Made by a program: the position numbers and the translations under genes
Notes under the pieces: model-generated
Databases searched by the model: none
What the model was told of the DNA's origin: nothing
What the model saw: the letters and a program-made list of their open reading frames with translations, nothing else
Origin: Gordonia jinghuaiqii
GTDB lineage: Bacteria > Actinomycetota > Actinomycetes > Mycobacteriales > Mycobacteriaceae
Reading direction: 5' to 3'
DNA length: 64,000 nucleotides
NCBI RefSeq assembly: GCF_014041935.1
Contig: NZ_CP059491.1
Span: 806,001 to 870,000 of the forward strand
In this document: positions 33,931 to 42,584 of the stretch, in pieces
How the letters are laid out: each line of letters begins with the position of its first letter
How positions within the stretch are numbered: the stretch's first letter is position 1

Positions 33931-34695
33931 ATGTCGGACGCAGCAGTTCTCGTGGAGCGTCGTGAGCGCATCCTGGTCATCACGATCAACCGTCCGCAGG
34001 CGCGGAACGCGATCAACCATGAGGTGAGTCAGGCGCTCGCCGATGCGATGGACGAGCTCGACGACAGTCCCGAGCTGTCGGTCGCCATCCTCACCGGCGC
34101 GGGCGGGAACTTCTGTGCCGGTATGGATCTGAAGGCGTTCGCGGCCGGAGAGCCGGTGGCGATCGAGGGGCGCGGTCTGGGGTTCACGCAGAAGCCCCCG
34201 GCCAAGCCGGTCATCGCGGCCGTCGAGGGATTCGCCCTCGCCGGCGGTACCGAACTGGTGTTGGCCACCGACCTCGTCGTGGCGTCGAAGTCGGCGAAGT
34301 TCGGCATCCCCGAGGTGAAACGCGGCCTGGTCGCCGGTGCGGGCGGACTCTTGCGCCTGCCCAAGAAGATCCCGTACCAGAAGGCACTCGAACTGGCTCT
34401 CACCGGTGACAACTTCACCGCCGAAGAGGCAGCCGGCTGGGGCTTCGTCAACATCCTCACCGATGAGGGCGGGGCGCTCGACGGTGCGCTGGCACTGGCC
34501 GAACGGATCACCGAGAACGGGCCGCTGGCCGTCGCGGTGACCAAGCGCATCATCGCCGAGTCCGAATCGTGGAGCGACGACGAGAAGTGGGACCGCCAGG
34601 GGGAATTGCTGGTTCCCGTCTTCACCTCCAAGGATGCGATCGAGGGCGCCCGCGCGTTCGCCGAGAAGCGCAAGCCCGAATGGACCGGCGCCTGA
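33931..34695 (+). CDS. Enoyl-CoA hydratase (crotonase)
   Basis: 254 residues. Standard crotonase order: ILVITINRPQARNAINHEV, VAILTGAGGNFCAGMDLKAF (oxyanion), KPVIAAVEGFALAGGTELVLATDLVVAS and FGIPEVKRGLVAGAGGLLRLPKKI. Catalytic-Glu-type positions are present (FGIPEVKRGL). It probably hydrates trans-2-enoyl-CoA or isomerises it. 52 nt upstream of an SDR in the same direction, with which it probably forms an operon. Confidence 0.9.
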   Translation: MSDAAVLVERRERILVITINRPQARNAINHEVSQALADAMDELDDSPELSVAILTGAGGNFCAGMDLKAFAAGEPVAIEGRGLGFTQKPPAKPVIAAVEGFALAGGTELVLATDLVVASKSAKFGIPEVKRGLVAGAGGLLRLPKKIPYQKALELALTGDNFTAEEAAGWGFVNILTDEGGALDGALALAERITENGPLAVAVTKRIIAESESWSDDEKWDRQGELLVPVFTSKDAIEGARAFAEKRKPEWTGA

Positions 34696-34726
34696 GTTCG
34701 CCGCCGACACCAGCAGTCACCCACCA

Positions 34727-34740
34727 AATCGATTCGAGGA
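34727..34740 (+). promoter_or_regulatory. Shared 14-bp leader element (copy 1)
   Basis: AATCGATTCGAGGA, which includes the SD-like GAGGA and the palindrome-like AATCGATTCG. It lies just before the SDR start at 34747. The same 14 bp precedes another SDR gene at 56287. Confidence 0.4.
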
Positions 34741-34746
34741 GAACAG

Positions 34747-35517
34747 ATGTCTTTTGACGGTGAAGTCGCACTGGTCACCGGTGGCGCGGGCGGCCTGGGA
34801 GCCGCGACCGTGCGTCGTCTGCACGCGGCGGGGGCGGCGGTCGTCATCGCCGACCTCGCCGACGAACCGGCCAAGAAGCTCGCTGACGAGCTCGGCGAGC
34901 GGGTGATCTACGCCCGCACCGATGTCCTGGACGACGATTCGGTCAACCAGGCGCTGCAGCAGGCGAGTGGTCTCGGTCAGCTGCGTTACGCGGTGATCGC
35001 GCACGGCGGCTTCGGTGTGGCCAAGAAGGTCGTCAACCGCGACGGCTCGCCCCATCCCATGAAGGGTTTCACCGACACCATCAACCTGTATCTGACGGGC
35101 ACATACAACGTCCTGCGTCTCACCGCGGCCGAGCTCGCCGCCGGGGCACCGAAGGAATCGGGGGAGCGCGGCGCGATCGTGATGACCAGCTCGATAGCGG
35201 GCTATGAGGGCCAGATCGGGCAGACGTCGTACGCGGCCGCGAAGGCCGGGGTGATGGGTCTGACGTTGTCGGGTGCCCGCGATCTCGGATCGGTCGGCGT
35301 GCGCCTCAACACGATTGCGCCCGGCACGATGCGGACGCCGACCATGGAGTCGATGGGCGAGGACGCCCTCGGGAAGTTCGCGGCCGGCGTGCCCTTCCCC
35401 AAGCGGCTCGGCCTGCCCGACGAGTTCGCCGCGCTCGCCCAGCATCTGCTGGAGAACACCTACATCAACGGCGAGATCATCCGGCTCGACGGGGCGCAGC
35501 GCTTTCAGCCGCGCTGA
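34747..35517 (+). CDS. Short-chain dehydrogenase/reductase (SDR)
   Basis: 256 residues. Cofactor loop LVTGGAGGLGAATVRRLHAAGA, then VIADLADEPAKKL with an Asp after beta2 that favours NAD(H). NAG-equivalent is AHGGFG, catalytic Ser in MTSSIAGYEG, Tyr-Lys in QTSYAAAKAGVMGLTL. It closely resembles 3-hydroxyacyl-CoA dehydrogenase-type SDRs, and the upstream crotonase supports a beta-oxidation-like role. The last codons (FQPR-stop) form the first unit of a 26-bp tandem repeat. Confidence 0.9.
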   Translation: MSFDGEVALVTGGAGGLGAATVRRLHAAGAAVVIADLADEPAKKLADELGERVIYARTDVLDDDSVNQALQQASGLGQLRYAVIAHGGFGVAKKVVNRDGSPHPMKGFTDTINLYLTGTYNVLRLTAAELAAGAPKESGERGAIVMTSSIAGYEGQIGQTSYAAAKAGVMGLTLSGARDLGSVGVRLNTIAPGTMRTPTMESMGEDALGKFAAGVPFPKRLGLPDEFAALAQHLLENTYINGEIIRLDGAQRFQPR

Positions 35518-35600
35518 AACATGTGAACGGTCAGCCGCGCTGAAACATCCGCACGGTCAGCCGCGCCGAACATGTGTGCACCGTCAGCCGCGCTGAGGTG
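35505..35600. repeat. 26-27 bp tandem repeat overlapping an SDR 3' end
   Basis: Units start TCAGCCGCGCTGA at 35505, 35531, 35557 and 35584 (26, 26, 27 bp, then partial). Unit 1 holds the last codons and stop of the SDR. The others run on to the convergent MaoC gene. Units 1 and 2 are nearly identical and unit 3 has a CCG and an extra base. Confidence 0.88.
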
Positions 35601-35602
35601 CG

Positions 35603-36070
35603 TCAGTCCTCGGTACGGTCGGGTCGCGCGTGGACGTATGCCTCGACCACGGTGCGCATCACCGGCTTTCCGTCGGTGTTGCGCAGTTCCGCCGAGGAGG
35701 TGACCAACGCGCGGTTACGGTCGTCGAAGTCGATCGCGTCGATGACCGTCGAACCGGTGAGGGTGTCGCCGGGCCGGACCGGACGCAGAAAGACCACGTC
35801 GCCCAGCCGTTTTCCGGCGATCACCCGCCACTTCACGAGCACCCCGGTGACGGCGAGCCTCTGGTAGATCGACATCGTGTGCAGTCCGCTCGCGATGAGG
35901 CCGCCGTAGACGCCTTTCTCGGCGGCGGCCTTGTCCACGTGGAAGTCCTGGGGATCCCACTGGCGTGCGAAGCCGAGGAGTTCGTCCTCGGTGACGTGGT
36001 GTGTGCCGAACTCGAAGACCTGTCCCACCGCGAGATCGTCGGCCCACAGCTTGTCCGGGTCGTCGCTCAC
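35603..36070 (-). CDS. MaoC-like (R)-enoyl-CoA hydratase
   Basis: 155 residues, GTG start. Single hot-dog fold with the hydratase-2 motif: DELLGFARQWDPQDFHVDKAAAE (Asp and His catalytic pair) and YGGLIASGLHTMSIYQRL. The C-terminal half DVVFLRPVRPGDTLTGS is typical of the MaoC family. Its start overlaps the stop of the mycolyltransferase-like gene by 4 nt (GTGA), linking an acyl-CoA hydratase to an envelope enzyme. Confidence 0.9.
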   Translation of the reverse strand: MSDDPDKLWADDLAVGQVFEFGTHHVTEDELLGFARQWDPQDFHVDKAAAEKGVYGGLIASGLHTMSIYQRLAVTGVLVKWRVIAGKRLGDVVFLRPVRPGDTLTGSTVIDAIDFDDRNRALVTSSAELRNTDGKPVMRTVVEAYVHARPDRTED

Positions 36071-37077
36071 CTCAGGTCTGCGGCGATCATCGGCCAGGTC
36101 GTCTCGAGGTCGCGCTCCCAGTAACCCCACGAATGGGTTCCGGTGGGGCGCAGGGACACATGATGCGGGACCTTGAGCGCTTTCATCCGCGCCACCATCT
36201 GCTTGGTGCACTCGTTGACCGCGGCCTCGATGATGCCGCCGATGACCATCTGGTTGGCCAGCGTTGCGGGATCGCCCTGGACGAGCGGTGCCTCGAGGCG
36301 ATCGAACATGCCCGGCATGCCGGTGCCGCTGGTCATGTAGACCTTGGTGCCGCGCAACTTGGCCGCATTGATGTACGGGTCGTTGTCGCGCCAGCCCGAC
36401 GAATTGACCGGGCCCCACATGTTGTTCAGGTTGCCCTGGCCGCGGTCGGCGACGACCATCCGGATGTAGGCCTGTCCCACCGGATCACTTGTACGTGCGC
36501 ATCCGCTGTAGGCGGCGGCCGAGCGGTACAGCTTCGGTGCGGCGATCGCGAGGTTCAGCACCGAGGTGCCCGCCATCGAGATGCCGGCGATCGCGTTCAC
36601 GCGGGTCGTGTCGAATTCCTTGTCCACCAGCGGCGGGAGCTCTTTGGTGAGGAAGGTCGTCCATTTGTTGCGGCCCAGCACCGGATCGTCGTGCTGCCAG
36701 TCGGTGTAGTACGAGAACGCGCCACCGATGGGTGTGACGACGTTGACCTGCTTGTCGGAGAAGAACTTCGCGTACTGGGTCTTGGCCGCCCAGGTCGCCG
36801 AGTCCTCGCCGCCACCCGCGCCGTTCAGCAGGTAGAGGGTGGGACGGGACTTGGTGGTGTCCTTGGGGCGCAGGACGTTGACCGGGATGAGTTTGCGCAT
36901 AGCGGCCGAGTAGACGATGAGCGTCGACTGCTGTGCGGAGTCATGGATGACGGTGTCGACACGTGCGACATCGGGGTCGGGCTCTGGCTCGGCCAAGGCG
37001 GCAGGCGCCCATCCGGTCATCGCGACAGCAACCGCACACCCGACGACACTCAGTCGCCGCAACCAGGAGGATCGCAC
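36067..37077 (-). CDS. Antigen 85-like mycolyltransferase/esterase
   Basis: 336 residues. N-terminal signal peptide (LSVVGCAVAVAMTGWAPAALAEPEP). The fold is that of the trehalose mycolyltransferase (Ag85/FbpA/Cmt) family: YLLNGAGGGEDSATWAAKT, SYYTDWQHDD, nucleophile Ser in VNAIAGISMAGTSVLNLA, a candidate acid in the middle and the catalytic His in GTHSWGYWERDLETTW. It probably transfers mycolate between trehalose mycolates or hydrolyses a cell-wall ester, outside the cytoplasmic membrane. It implies a mycolic-acid envelope. Confidence 0.9.
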   Translation of the reverse strand: MRSSWLRRLSVVGCAVAVAMTGWAPAALAEPEPDPDVARVDTVIHDSAQQSTLIVYSAAMRKLIPVNVLRPKDTTKSRPTLYLLNGAGGGEDSATWAAKTQYAKFFSDKQVNVVTPIGGAFSYYTDWQHDDPVLGRNKWTTFLTKELPPLVDKEFDTTRVNAIAGISMAGTSVLNLAIAAPKLYRSAAAYSGCARTSDPVGQAYIRMVVADRGQGNLNNMWGPVNSSGWRDNDPYINAAKLRGTKVYMTSGTGMPGMFDRLEAPLVQGDPATLANQMVIGGIIEAAVNECTKQMVARMKALKVPHHVSLRPTGTHSWGYWERDLETTWPMIAADLR

Positions 37078-37181
37078 CTCTAGCCCCTTTACTTAACAAT
37101 ATTCTCAGACTTCACAAACGTAGCCGAGATGTTCGAGGGGGCCCAAGTCGAGACGGCTCTCGTTAGGCAGTTGTGACGTGG

Positions 37182-37835
37182 CTACTGGGCCCGGTCCTTG
37201 AGCAACAGACGGACTGTCAGCTCCAGCCGGTTGGTGACGTCGGTGGCCGAGGCGCGCCGCGTGAGCCACTGGACGAGGTTCGACATCCACACGTCCGAGA
37301 GGACACGCGCGATCGCGAGGTCTTCTTCGGTGGGTTCGCCGTCGTCGACGATCGCGCCGGCGAGGAGCCGGTCGATGATCCCGGCGACCTGGTCGACCTC
37401 GGCGGTCGCCGAGGCGTCGGCGAACATGAACGCGCGCGTCATCGCCTCGGTGAGAAGCGGATCGCGCTGCATGGCGAAGGTGATCATGTCCAGGACGTGG
37501 CGCAGGCGGTCGATGGCGGTGTCGCCCCGCAGTTGTGAGCGATCGACCTTGGTCTCCACCCGTTCGAACTCGCGAGCCAGTGCGGTCACCAGAAGGTGGA
37601 CCTTCGACGGGAAGTAGCGGTACAGCGTGCCGACCGCGACGTCGGCCTTGTCGGCGACGGTGCGCATCTGGACGGCGTCGTAACCACCCTTGGATGCCAG
37701 GGCAAGCGTGGCGTCGAGGATGCGGCGACGCCGTTCGCGCTGTGCGGTGGAACCGGCTTCGGATGACGCGGCGACGGGAGCGGTGGTCCCGTTGGGAGCA
37801 TCGACCGAGGCATTGCCAGGTGCAGAACGGGCCAT
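37182..37835 (-). CDS. kstR: TetR-family cholesterol catabolism repressor KstR
   Basis: 217 residues from the ATG at 37835 (AGGAAG upstream); an in-frame codon at 37910 would overrun the operator area. The core is nearly the mycobacterial KstR pattern: AQRERRRRILDATLALASKGGYDAVQMRTVADKADVAVGTLYRYFPSK, then MQRDPLLTEAMTRAFMFADASA, ARVLSDVWMSNLVQWLTRRASATDV. KstR is derepressed by 3-oxo-cholestenoyl-CoA-type ligands. It is divergent from the fused acyl-CoA dehydrogenase with a KstR box in between, as in Mycobacterium (kstR beside fadE34). Confidence 0.95.
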   Translation of the reverse strand: MARSAPGNASVDAPNGTTAPVAASSEAGSTAQRERRRRILDATLALASKGGYDAVQMRTVADKADVAVGTLYRYFPSKVHLLVTALAREFERVETKVDRSQLRGDTAIDRLRHVLDMITFAMQRDPLLTEAMTRAFMFADASATAEVDQVAGIIDRLLAGAIVDDGEPTEEDLAIARVLSDVWMSNLVQWLTRRASATDVTNRLELTVRLLLKDRAQ

Positions 37836-37917
37836 GAGCTCGGGCTTCCTCACGTCATCAGTCGTCGGGTGGGTGAAATTCGAGTGGCTACCCGATCCGG
37901 AACCACCCATGGCATAT

Positions 37918-37931
37918 TAGAACAGGTTCTA
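37918..37931. promoter_or_regulatory. KstR operator (kstR/fadE34 intergenic)
   Basis: TAGAACAGGTTCTA is an exact match to the published KstR consensus TNNAACNNGTTNNA and is nearly self-complementary. It lies between divergent kstR and fadE34 and probably controls both. Confidence 0.9.
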
Positions 37932-37967
37932 ATTATGCGTCACAACTCGACATACAGAGGATCCCCC

Positions 37968-40157
37968 GTGACAATCGCCACGTCGTCCGAACAAATAGCG
38001 GTGTGCCACAGCATCGAGTCCTGGGCCCGCGCGGAGAAGGCGACCGAGCTCGTCCGCGCCGACATCGACAAACCCCGTGATCAGTGGACCGGGCTGTTCG
38101 CGCAGCTCGCCGAGTTCGGGGTGTTCGCCGCCGCCGTCCCGGAGGCCGCCGACGGGCTCGGCGCGAGCTTCGTCGACGTCGCGGCAATGGTCGAACAGTG
38201 CGGCGTCGAGCTGGTCCCCGGTCCGATCGCCCCGACGGTGACCGCGGCCATCGCGCTGGCCGAGTCCGGCAGCGACGCCGCCAACACGCTGCTCGACGGG
38301 GTGCTGAGCGGCACGGTCCCGGTGGTGACGCCCGTGGGGAGCCGCACGTCGACGGCCTCCGAGCTCGTCGACGGCTCGCTCGACCTGGGACTCGTCGGCG
38401 GCTTCGTCGACGGATGCGCGGTGCTCGCGATGATCGCCGCCGCCGACGGTGAGCCGGCCTGGTGGATGATCCCGCCGGGTGTCGGGACGTCCGACGTCGC
38501 CCCGCAGGCGCCGCTGGACGGCACCACCTCGGTCGGGCGGGTGCGGTTGTCGGGCATCTCGACCGCCGATCTCATCGAGCTCCCCGACGCCGCCCTCGTC
38601 GTCGGACTGTTGTCGGCGACCGTCGCGGCCTACCAGAGCGGCGTCACCCGCTGGGCCCTCGACACCGCGGTCGACTACGCGAAGGTCCGGACGCAGTTCG
38701 GCGTCCCGATCGGCTCGTTCCAGGCGATCAAGCACATCTGCGCGGAGATGTTGTGCCGCAGCGAGCGGGTGACCGCCGTCGCGTGGGATGCCGCGCGCGC
38801 GGTCGACGACGTGCTCACCGCGGCCACCCAGGACGAACTCGCCACGGCGCGTGAGCAACTGGAGATCAGCAGGCTGGCGGCCGATGTCGTCGTCGGCAGA
38901 GACCCCGTCGCCAACACCAAGGACTGCGTCCAGGTTCTCGGCGGCATCGGCTTCACCTTCGAGCACGACGCCCACCTCTATCTGCGGTCCGCCCTGGCCG
39001 CGCAGGCCGGACTCGAGAACGCCCGGACCCACGCGGCCGCCCTGGCCGGGCTCGGCCTCGACGGTGCTCGTCGCCGCTTTCGCCTGGATCTCTCGCAGGT
39101 GGAGGACCGGCGCGAGGAGGTGCGCGCGACCGTCGCGGAGATCGCCGCCGCCGATCCGGCGGACCGGCGTCGGCTCCTCGCCGAGAGCGGGTACCTGACC
39201 CCGCACTGGCCGGCGCCGCACGGAATCGGCGCCGACGCCGCGCTGCAACTGCTCATCGACACCGAGCTCGATGCCGCGGGCGTCGAACGTCCGGATCTGG
39301 TCATCGGGGCCTGGGCGATCCCGACGATCCTGCAGTACGGCACCGACGCCCAGCGCGAACGCTTCGTCGCCCCGACGCTGGCCGGCGAGATCGTCTGGTG
39401 TCAGCTCTTCAGCGAACCGGAGGCCGGCTCCGACCTCGCCGCCCTGCGCACCAGGGCCGAACGGGTCGACGGCGGATGGAAACTGACCGGCCAGAAGATC
39501 TGGACGTCCCAGGCCCACAACGCGCAGTGGGCGATCTGCCTCGCACGCACCAACCCCGACGCCCCGAAGAACAAGGGCATCACCTACTTCCTCGTCGACA
39601 TGAGTTCGCCCGGCATCGACATCCGGCCGCTGCGGGAGCTGACCGGCCGGGCCAACTTCAACGAGGTGTTCCTCGATGACGTGGTGGTGCCCGACGAGTG
39701 CGTGGTCGGCGAGGTCGACAACGGGTGGCGACTGGCCCGCACCACGCTCGCCAACGAGCGGGTGGCGATGGGCGGCACCGGCCTCGGCAAGGAGATGGAG
39801 GCGCTGCTCCGGCAGGTGCAGGACACGCCCGCCGCCCTGACCCCGGCGCAATCGGCCGCGCTCGGCGCCCAGCTCGCCGACGCGCACGTGGGCCGGGTGC
39901 TCGACGCGCGGGCCGCGACGCAACAGCTCGAGGGCCTGGACCCCGGCGCGCTGTCGAGCGTGCGCAAGCTCATCGGCGTCGAACATCGCCAGTCGGTGCC
40001 CGATCTCGCGCTGGAGCTCCTCGGCGCGCAGGGTCTCGCGGCCACCGAGGCGTCCGAGGCGGTCCTGCAGAACCGGTGCCTGTCGATCGCAGGTGGGACC
40101 ACGCAGATCCTCCGCACGGCCGCCGCGGAACGCATTCTCGGTTTGCCGCGCGGCTGA
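37968..40157 (+). CDS. fadE34: Fused acyl-CoA dehydrogenase, FadE34/ChsE3 type
   Basis: 729 residues from the GTG at 37968 (AGAGG upstream); ATG at 37935 is the alternative. Two acyl-CoA dehydrogenase units in one chain: the first (about 1-370) has a poorly matching catalytic core, and the second (about 370-729) has FSEPEAGSDLAALRTRAER, NKGITYFLVDMSSPGIDIRPL and LANERVAMGGTGLGKEM. In mycobacteria FadE34 (711 residues) dehydrogenates sterol side-chain CoA esters with a five-carbon tail. FAD-dependent, cytoplasmic; a KstR box lies in its promoter. Confidence 0.9.
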   Translation: MTIATSSEQIAVCHSIESWARAEKATELVRADIDKPRDQWTGLFAQLAEFGVFAAAVPEAADGLGASFVDVAAMVEQCGVELVPGPIAPTVTAAIALAESGSDAANTLLDGVLSGTVPVVTPVGSRTSTASELVDGSLDLGLVGGFVDGCAVLAMIAAADGEPAWWMIPPGVGTSDVAPQAPLDGTTSVGRVRLSGISTADLIELPDAALVVGLLSATVAAYQSGVTRWALDTAVDYAKVRTQFGVPIGSFQAIKHICAEMLCRSERVTAVAWDAARAVDDVLTAATQDELATAREQLEISRLAADVVVGRDPVANTKDCVQVLGGIGFTFEHDAHLYLRSALAAQAGLENARTHAAALAGLGLDGARRRFRLDLSQVEDRREEVRATVAEIAAADPADRRRLLAESGYLTPHWPAPHGIGADAALQLLIDTELDAAGVERPDLVIGAWAIPTILQYGTDAQRERFVAPTLAGEIVWCQLFSEPEAGSDLAALRTRAERVDGGWKLTGQKIWTSQAHNAQWAICLARTNPDAPKNKGITYFLVDMSSPGIDIRPLRELTGRANFNEVFLDDVVVPDECVVGEVDNGWRLARTTLANERVAMGGTGLGKEMEALLRQVQDTPAALTPAQSAALGAQLADAHVGRVLDARAATQQLEGLDPGALSSVRKLIGVEHRQSVPDLALELLGAQGLAATEASEAVLQNRCLSIAGGTTQILRTAAAERILGLPRG

Positions 40158-40228
40158 CCGCTCGCCCTCGCGAGAAAGCGCAGATAAGCGCCGATTCCGA
40201 CACCCTTGCGCATCGGCTCTGATACAAC

Positions 40229-40242
40229 TAGAACAGGTTCTA
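40229..40242. promoter_or_regulatory. KstR operator upstream of the chsE1 operon
   Basis: TAGAACAGGTTCTA, the same 14 bp as at 37918 and an exact consensus match, 35 bp before the chsE1 start codon. It lies in the expected promoter of the whole igr-like operon. Confidence 0.9.
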
Positions 40243-40276
40243 GTTCTTGACCGGTTCATGGTGAGGGAGGCGCAGG

Positions 40277-41431
40277 GTGGATTTTGCCCTGGACGGCACG
40301 GCGATCGCGGTCCGCGATGTGGCCGAGGACGTGTTCGCACGACGACAACCCGACTGGGAGTCGACGTTCGGCAGGCGGGATTCGGAGCGACACGGGCCGG
40401 GTGAGCAGCCCGGCGGCGGCGGTTTCGAGGCCGACGCATGGCAGGCCCTCGTCGAGGCCGGACTGCTCGCGCTGCCGCTACCGGCCGCGCTCGACGGCGA
40501 CGAGGTCGACGAGTCGGGACTGCTCCCGCTGTTCCGCCGGATGGGTCGCGCCGCGGCGGTGACCCCGGCGCTCGGCACCCTGACCGCCGCGCTGGTCTTC
40601 GCCAGAGCCGACGCCGACACGCCCGAGGCCGACGGTGATCGGTCGGTGTGGTCGAGGTGGGGGCAGGCGGTGACCGGCGGCAACTGGGCGTCGATCGCGA
40701 TCGGCGAACACGGCGACACCCTGACCGCCACACCGCAGACCACCGTCCGCGGCGGACGCCTCACCGGCACCAAGGTGGGCGTCCTGCACGCCGAGGGGGC
40801 CTCGTTGCTCCTCGTCGCCACCGATGCCGGCGTCGTGGCCGTGTCGCCGGAGGCCTCCGGCGTCACCGTCGTCGGCACACCGTCGTCGAGCGGATGGGGT
40901 GAGTACACCGTCACCTTCGACGACGTCGCGGTCGACGACGCCGACATCGTGGTCCGGGATCTGGCGATCCTCCGCGACCGATACCGGCTCGCGCTGTGCG
41001 CCTACGCCGACGGACTGGTTGCCGGTGCCACCCGCCTGACCGCCGACCATGTCTCCACACGCGAGCAGTTCGGTAAACCCATCGCGCTGTTCCAGGCGGT
41101 GGGGCAGCAGCTCGCCGACATCTACGTCATCGGCCGGTCGATGGAACTCTCCACGACCGCCGCGGCCTGGCGCCTGTCCGAAGGTCTGGACGCCGCAACA
41201 GATCTTGGTATCGCCGCCTACTGGCTGGCCGAAGAGATCCCGCCGACCATGCGGACGATGACCCACCTGCACGGCGGCATCGGTGTCGACATCACCTACC
41301 CGTTGCACCGGTATTTCTCGCTCACGAAAGATCTCGCGCGACTCGTCGGCGGTTCCGGGGTCCGCCTCGACGAACTCGCCGACATCACCGCCACGGACGA
41401 GCAGATCGCAGAGGTGCCCGATGTTCATTGA
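40277..41431 (+). CDS. chsE1: Acyl-CoA dehydrogenase subunit ChsE1 (FadE28)
   Basis: 384 residues, GTG start with GGGAGG upstream. Acyl-CoA dehydrogenase fold: GFEADAWQALVEAGLLALPLPAAL, NWASIAIGEHGD, SREQFGKPIALFQAVGQQLADIY and the late THLHGGIGVDITYPLHRYFSL. In M. tuberculosis, ChsE1 and ChsE2 form an alpha2beta2 enzyme that dehydrogenates the three-carbon 3-OPC-CoA side chain. First gene of the operon, and it overlaps chsE2 by 11 nt. Confidence 0.92.
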   Translation: MDFALDGTAIAVRDVAEDVFARRQPDWESTFGRRDSERHGPGEQPGGGGFEADAWQALVEAGLLALPLPAALDGDEVDESGLLPLFRRMGRAAAVTPALGTLTAALVFARADADTPEADGDRSVWSRWGQAVTGGNWASIAIGEHGDTLTATPQTTVRGGRLTGTKVGVLHAEGASLLLVATDAGVVAVSPEASGVTVVGTPSSSGWGEYTVTFDDVAVDDADIVVRDLAILRDRYRLALCAYADGLVAGATRLTADHVSTREQFGKPIALFQAVGQQLADIYVIGRSMELSTTAAAWRLSEGLDAATDLGIAAYWLAEEIPPTMRTMTHLHGGIGVDITYPLHRYFSLTKDLARLVGGSGVRLDELADITATDEQIAEVPDVH

Positions 41432-42584
41432 TCTGACGCCGGAGCAGCGCGCGCTTCGCGCCGAACTCCGCGAGTACTTCGCCGACCTCGTCACACCCGA
41501 AGAGGCGCAGGTGATGCTCACGGAGCGTCACGGCCCGACATACCGCAAGGTCATCAAGCGTATGGGCGACGACGGCCGGCTCGGCGTGGGGTGGCCGAAG
41601 GAGTTCGGCGGCAAAGGGTTCGGGGAGATCGAACAGCAGATCTTCACCAACGAGGCGGTCCGAGCCGACGTGCCGCTGCCGTCGGTGACCCTGCAGACCG
41701 TCGGCCCCACCCTGCAGGTCCACGGCACCGAGGAACAGAAGAAGAAGTTCCTGCCCGCGATCCTCGCCGGGGACGTGCATTTCGCCATCGGTTACACCGA
41801 GCCCGAGGCCGGTACCGACCTCGCCTCGCTGACCACCACGGCGGTTCGCGACGGCGACCATTACGTGGTCAACGGTCAGAAGATCTTCACCACCGGCGGC
41901 CATGACGCCGACTACATCTGGCTCGCCGTACGCACCGACAAAGACGCCCCCAAGCACAAGGGCATCTCGATCCTCATCGTCGACACCTCTGATCCCGGCT
42001 TCAGCTGGACGCCCATCATCACCGCCGACGGCGCGCACCACGTGAACGCGACCTACTACAACGACGTCAAGGTCCCGGTGTCGATGCGCGTGGGTGAGGA
42101 GGGCGGCGGCTGGCGGCTGATCACCACTCAGCTCAACCATGAACGCGTCATGCTCGGACCCGCCGGCCGGATCGACGGCCTGGCCGCGCGCGTCCGCGCC
42201 TGGGCGCAGCGTCCCGGACCCGATGGCACCGTGATCGCCAAGCACCCCGACGTGCGTCGGGCGCTGGCGACCATCGACGCCTACGGTCGCATCAACGAAC
42301 TGCTGAACTGGCAGGTCGCCTCCACCGGTGAGGCGATCTCGATGGCCGATGCGGCCGCGACCAAGGTCTTCGCCACCGAGCGCATCCAGAAGGTGTGCCT
42401 CATGGTCAACGAGATCATCGGGCGCTACGGGGATTTCACCGACCCGGAGACCGCCGCGCTGGTGGATTGGCTCGACGTCCAGCAGAAGCGCCACGTGGTC
42501 ATCACGTTCGGCGGCGGGGTCAACGAGGTCATGCGGGACATGATCGCGACCGCCGGTCTCGGACTTCCGCGAGCCAAGCGGTGA
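41421..42584 (+). CDS. chsE2: Acyl-CoA dehydrogenase subunit ChsE2 (FadE29)
   Basis: 387 residues, identical in length to M. tuberculosis FadE29. Key motifs: GVGWPKEFGGKGFGEIEQQI, FAIGYTEPEAGTDLASLTT, NGQKIFTTGG, GPAGRIDGLAARV and MVNEIIGRYGDFTDPETAAL. It pairs with ChsE1 to form the active FAD enzyme acting on the steroid side-chain CoA ester. Its TGA overlaps the ChsH2 GTG (GTGA). Confidence 0.94.
   Translation: MFIDLTPEQRALRAELREYFADLVTPEEAQVMLTERHGPTYRKVIKRMGDDGRLGVGWPKEFGGKGFGEIEQQIFTNEAVRADVPLPSVTLQTVGPTLQVHGTEEQKKKFLPAILAGDVHFAIGYTEPEAGTDLASLTTTAVRDGDHYVVNGQKIFTTGGHDADYIWLAVRTDKDAPKHKGISILIVDTSDPGFSWTPIITADGAHHVNATYYNDVKVPVSMRVGEEGGGWRLITTQLNHERVMLGPAGRIDGLAARVRAWAQRPGPDGTVIAKHPDVRRALATIDAYGRINELLNWQVASTGEAISMADAAATKVFATERIQKVCLMVNEIIGRYGDFTDPETAALVDWLDVQQKRHVVITFGGGVNEVMRDMIATAGLGLPRAKR

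Noticed and set aside
35505..35600. CRISPR array
   Set aside because: The units follow each other directly with no unique spacers, and no cas genes are near.
37929..40733. 934-codon open frame antisense to fadE34 and chsE1
   Set aside because: It mirrors strong acyl-CoA dehydrogenase genes and has low-complexity Arg/Asp content; it is a GC-rich shadow frame.
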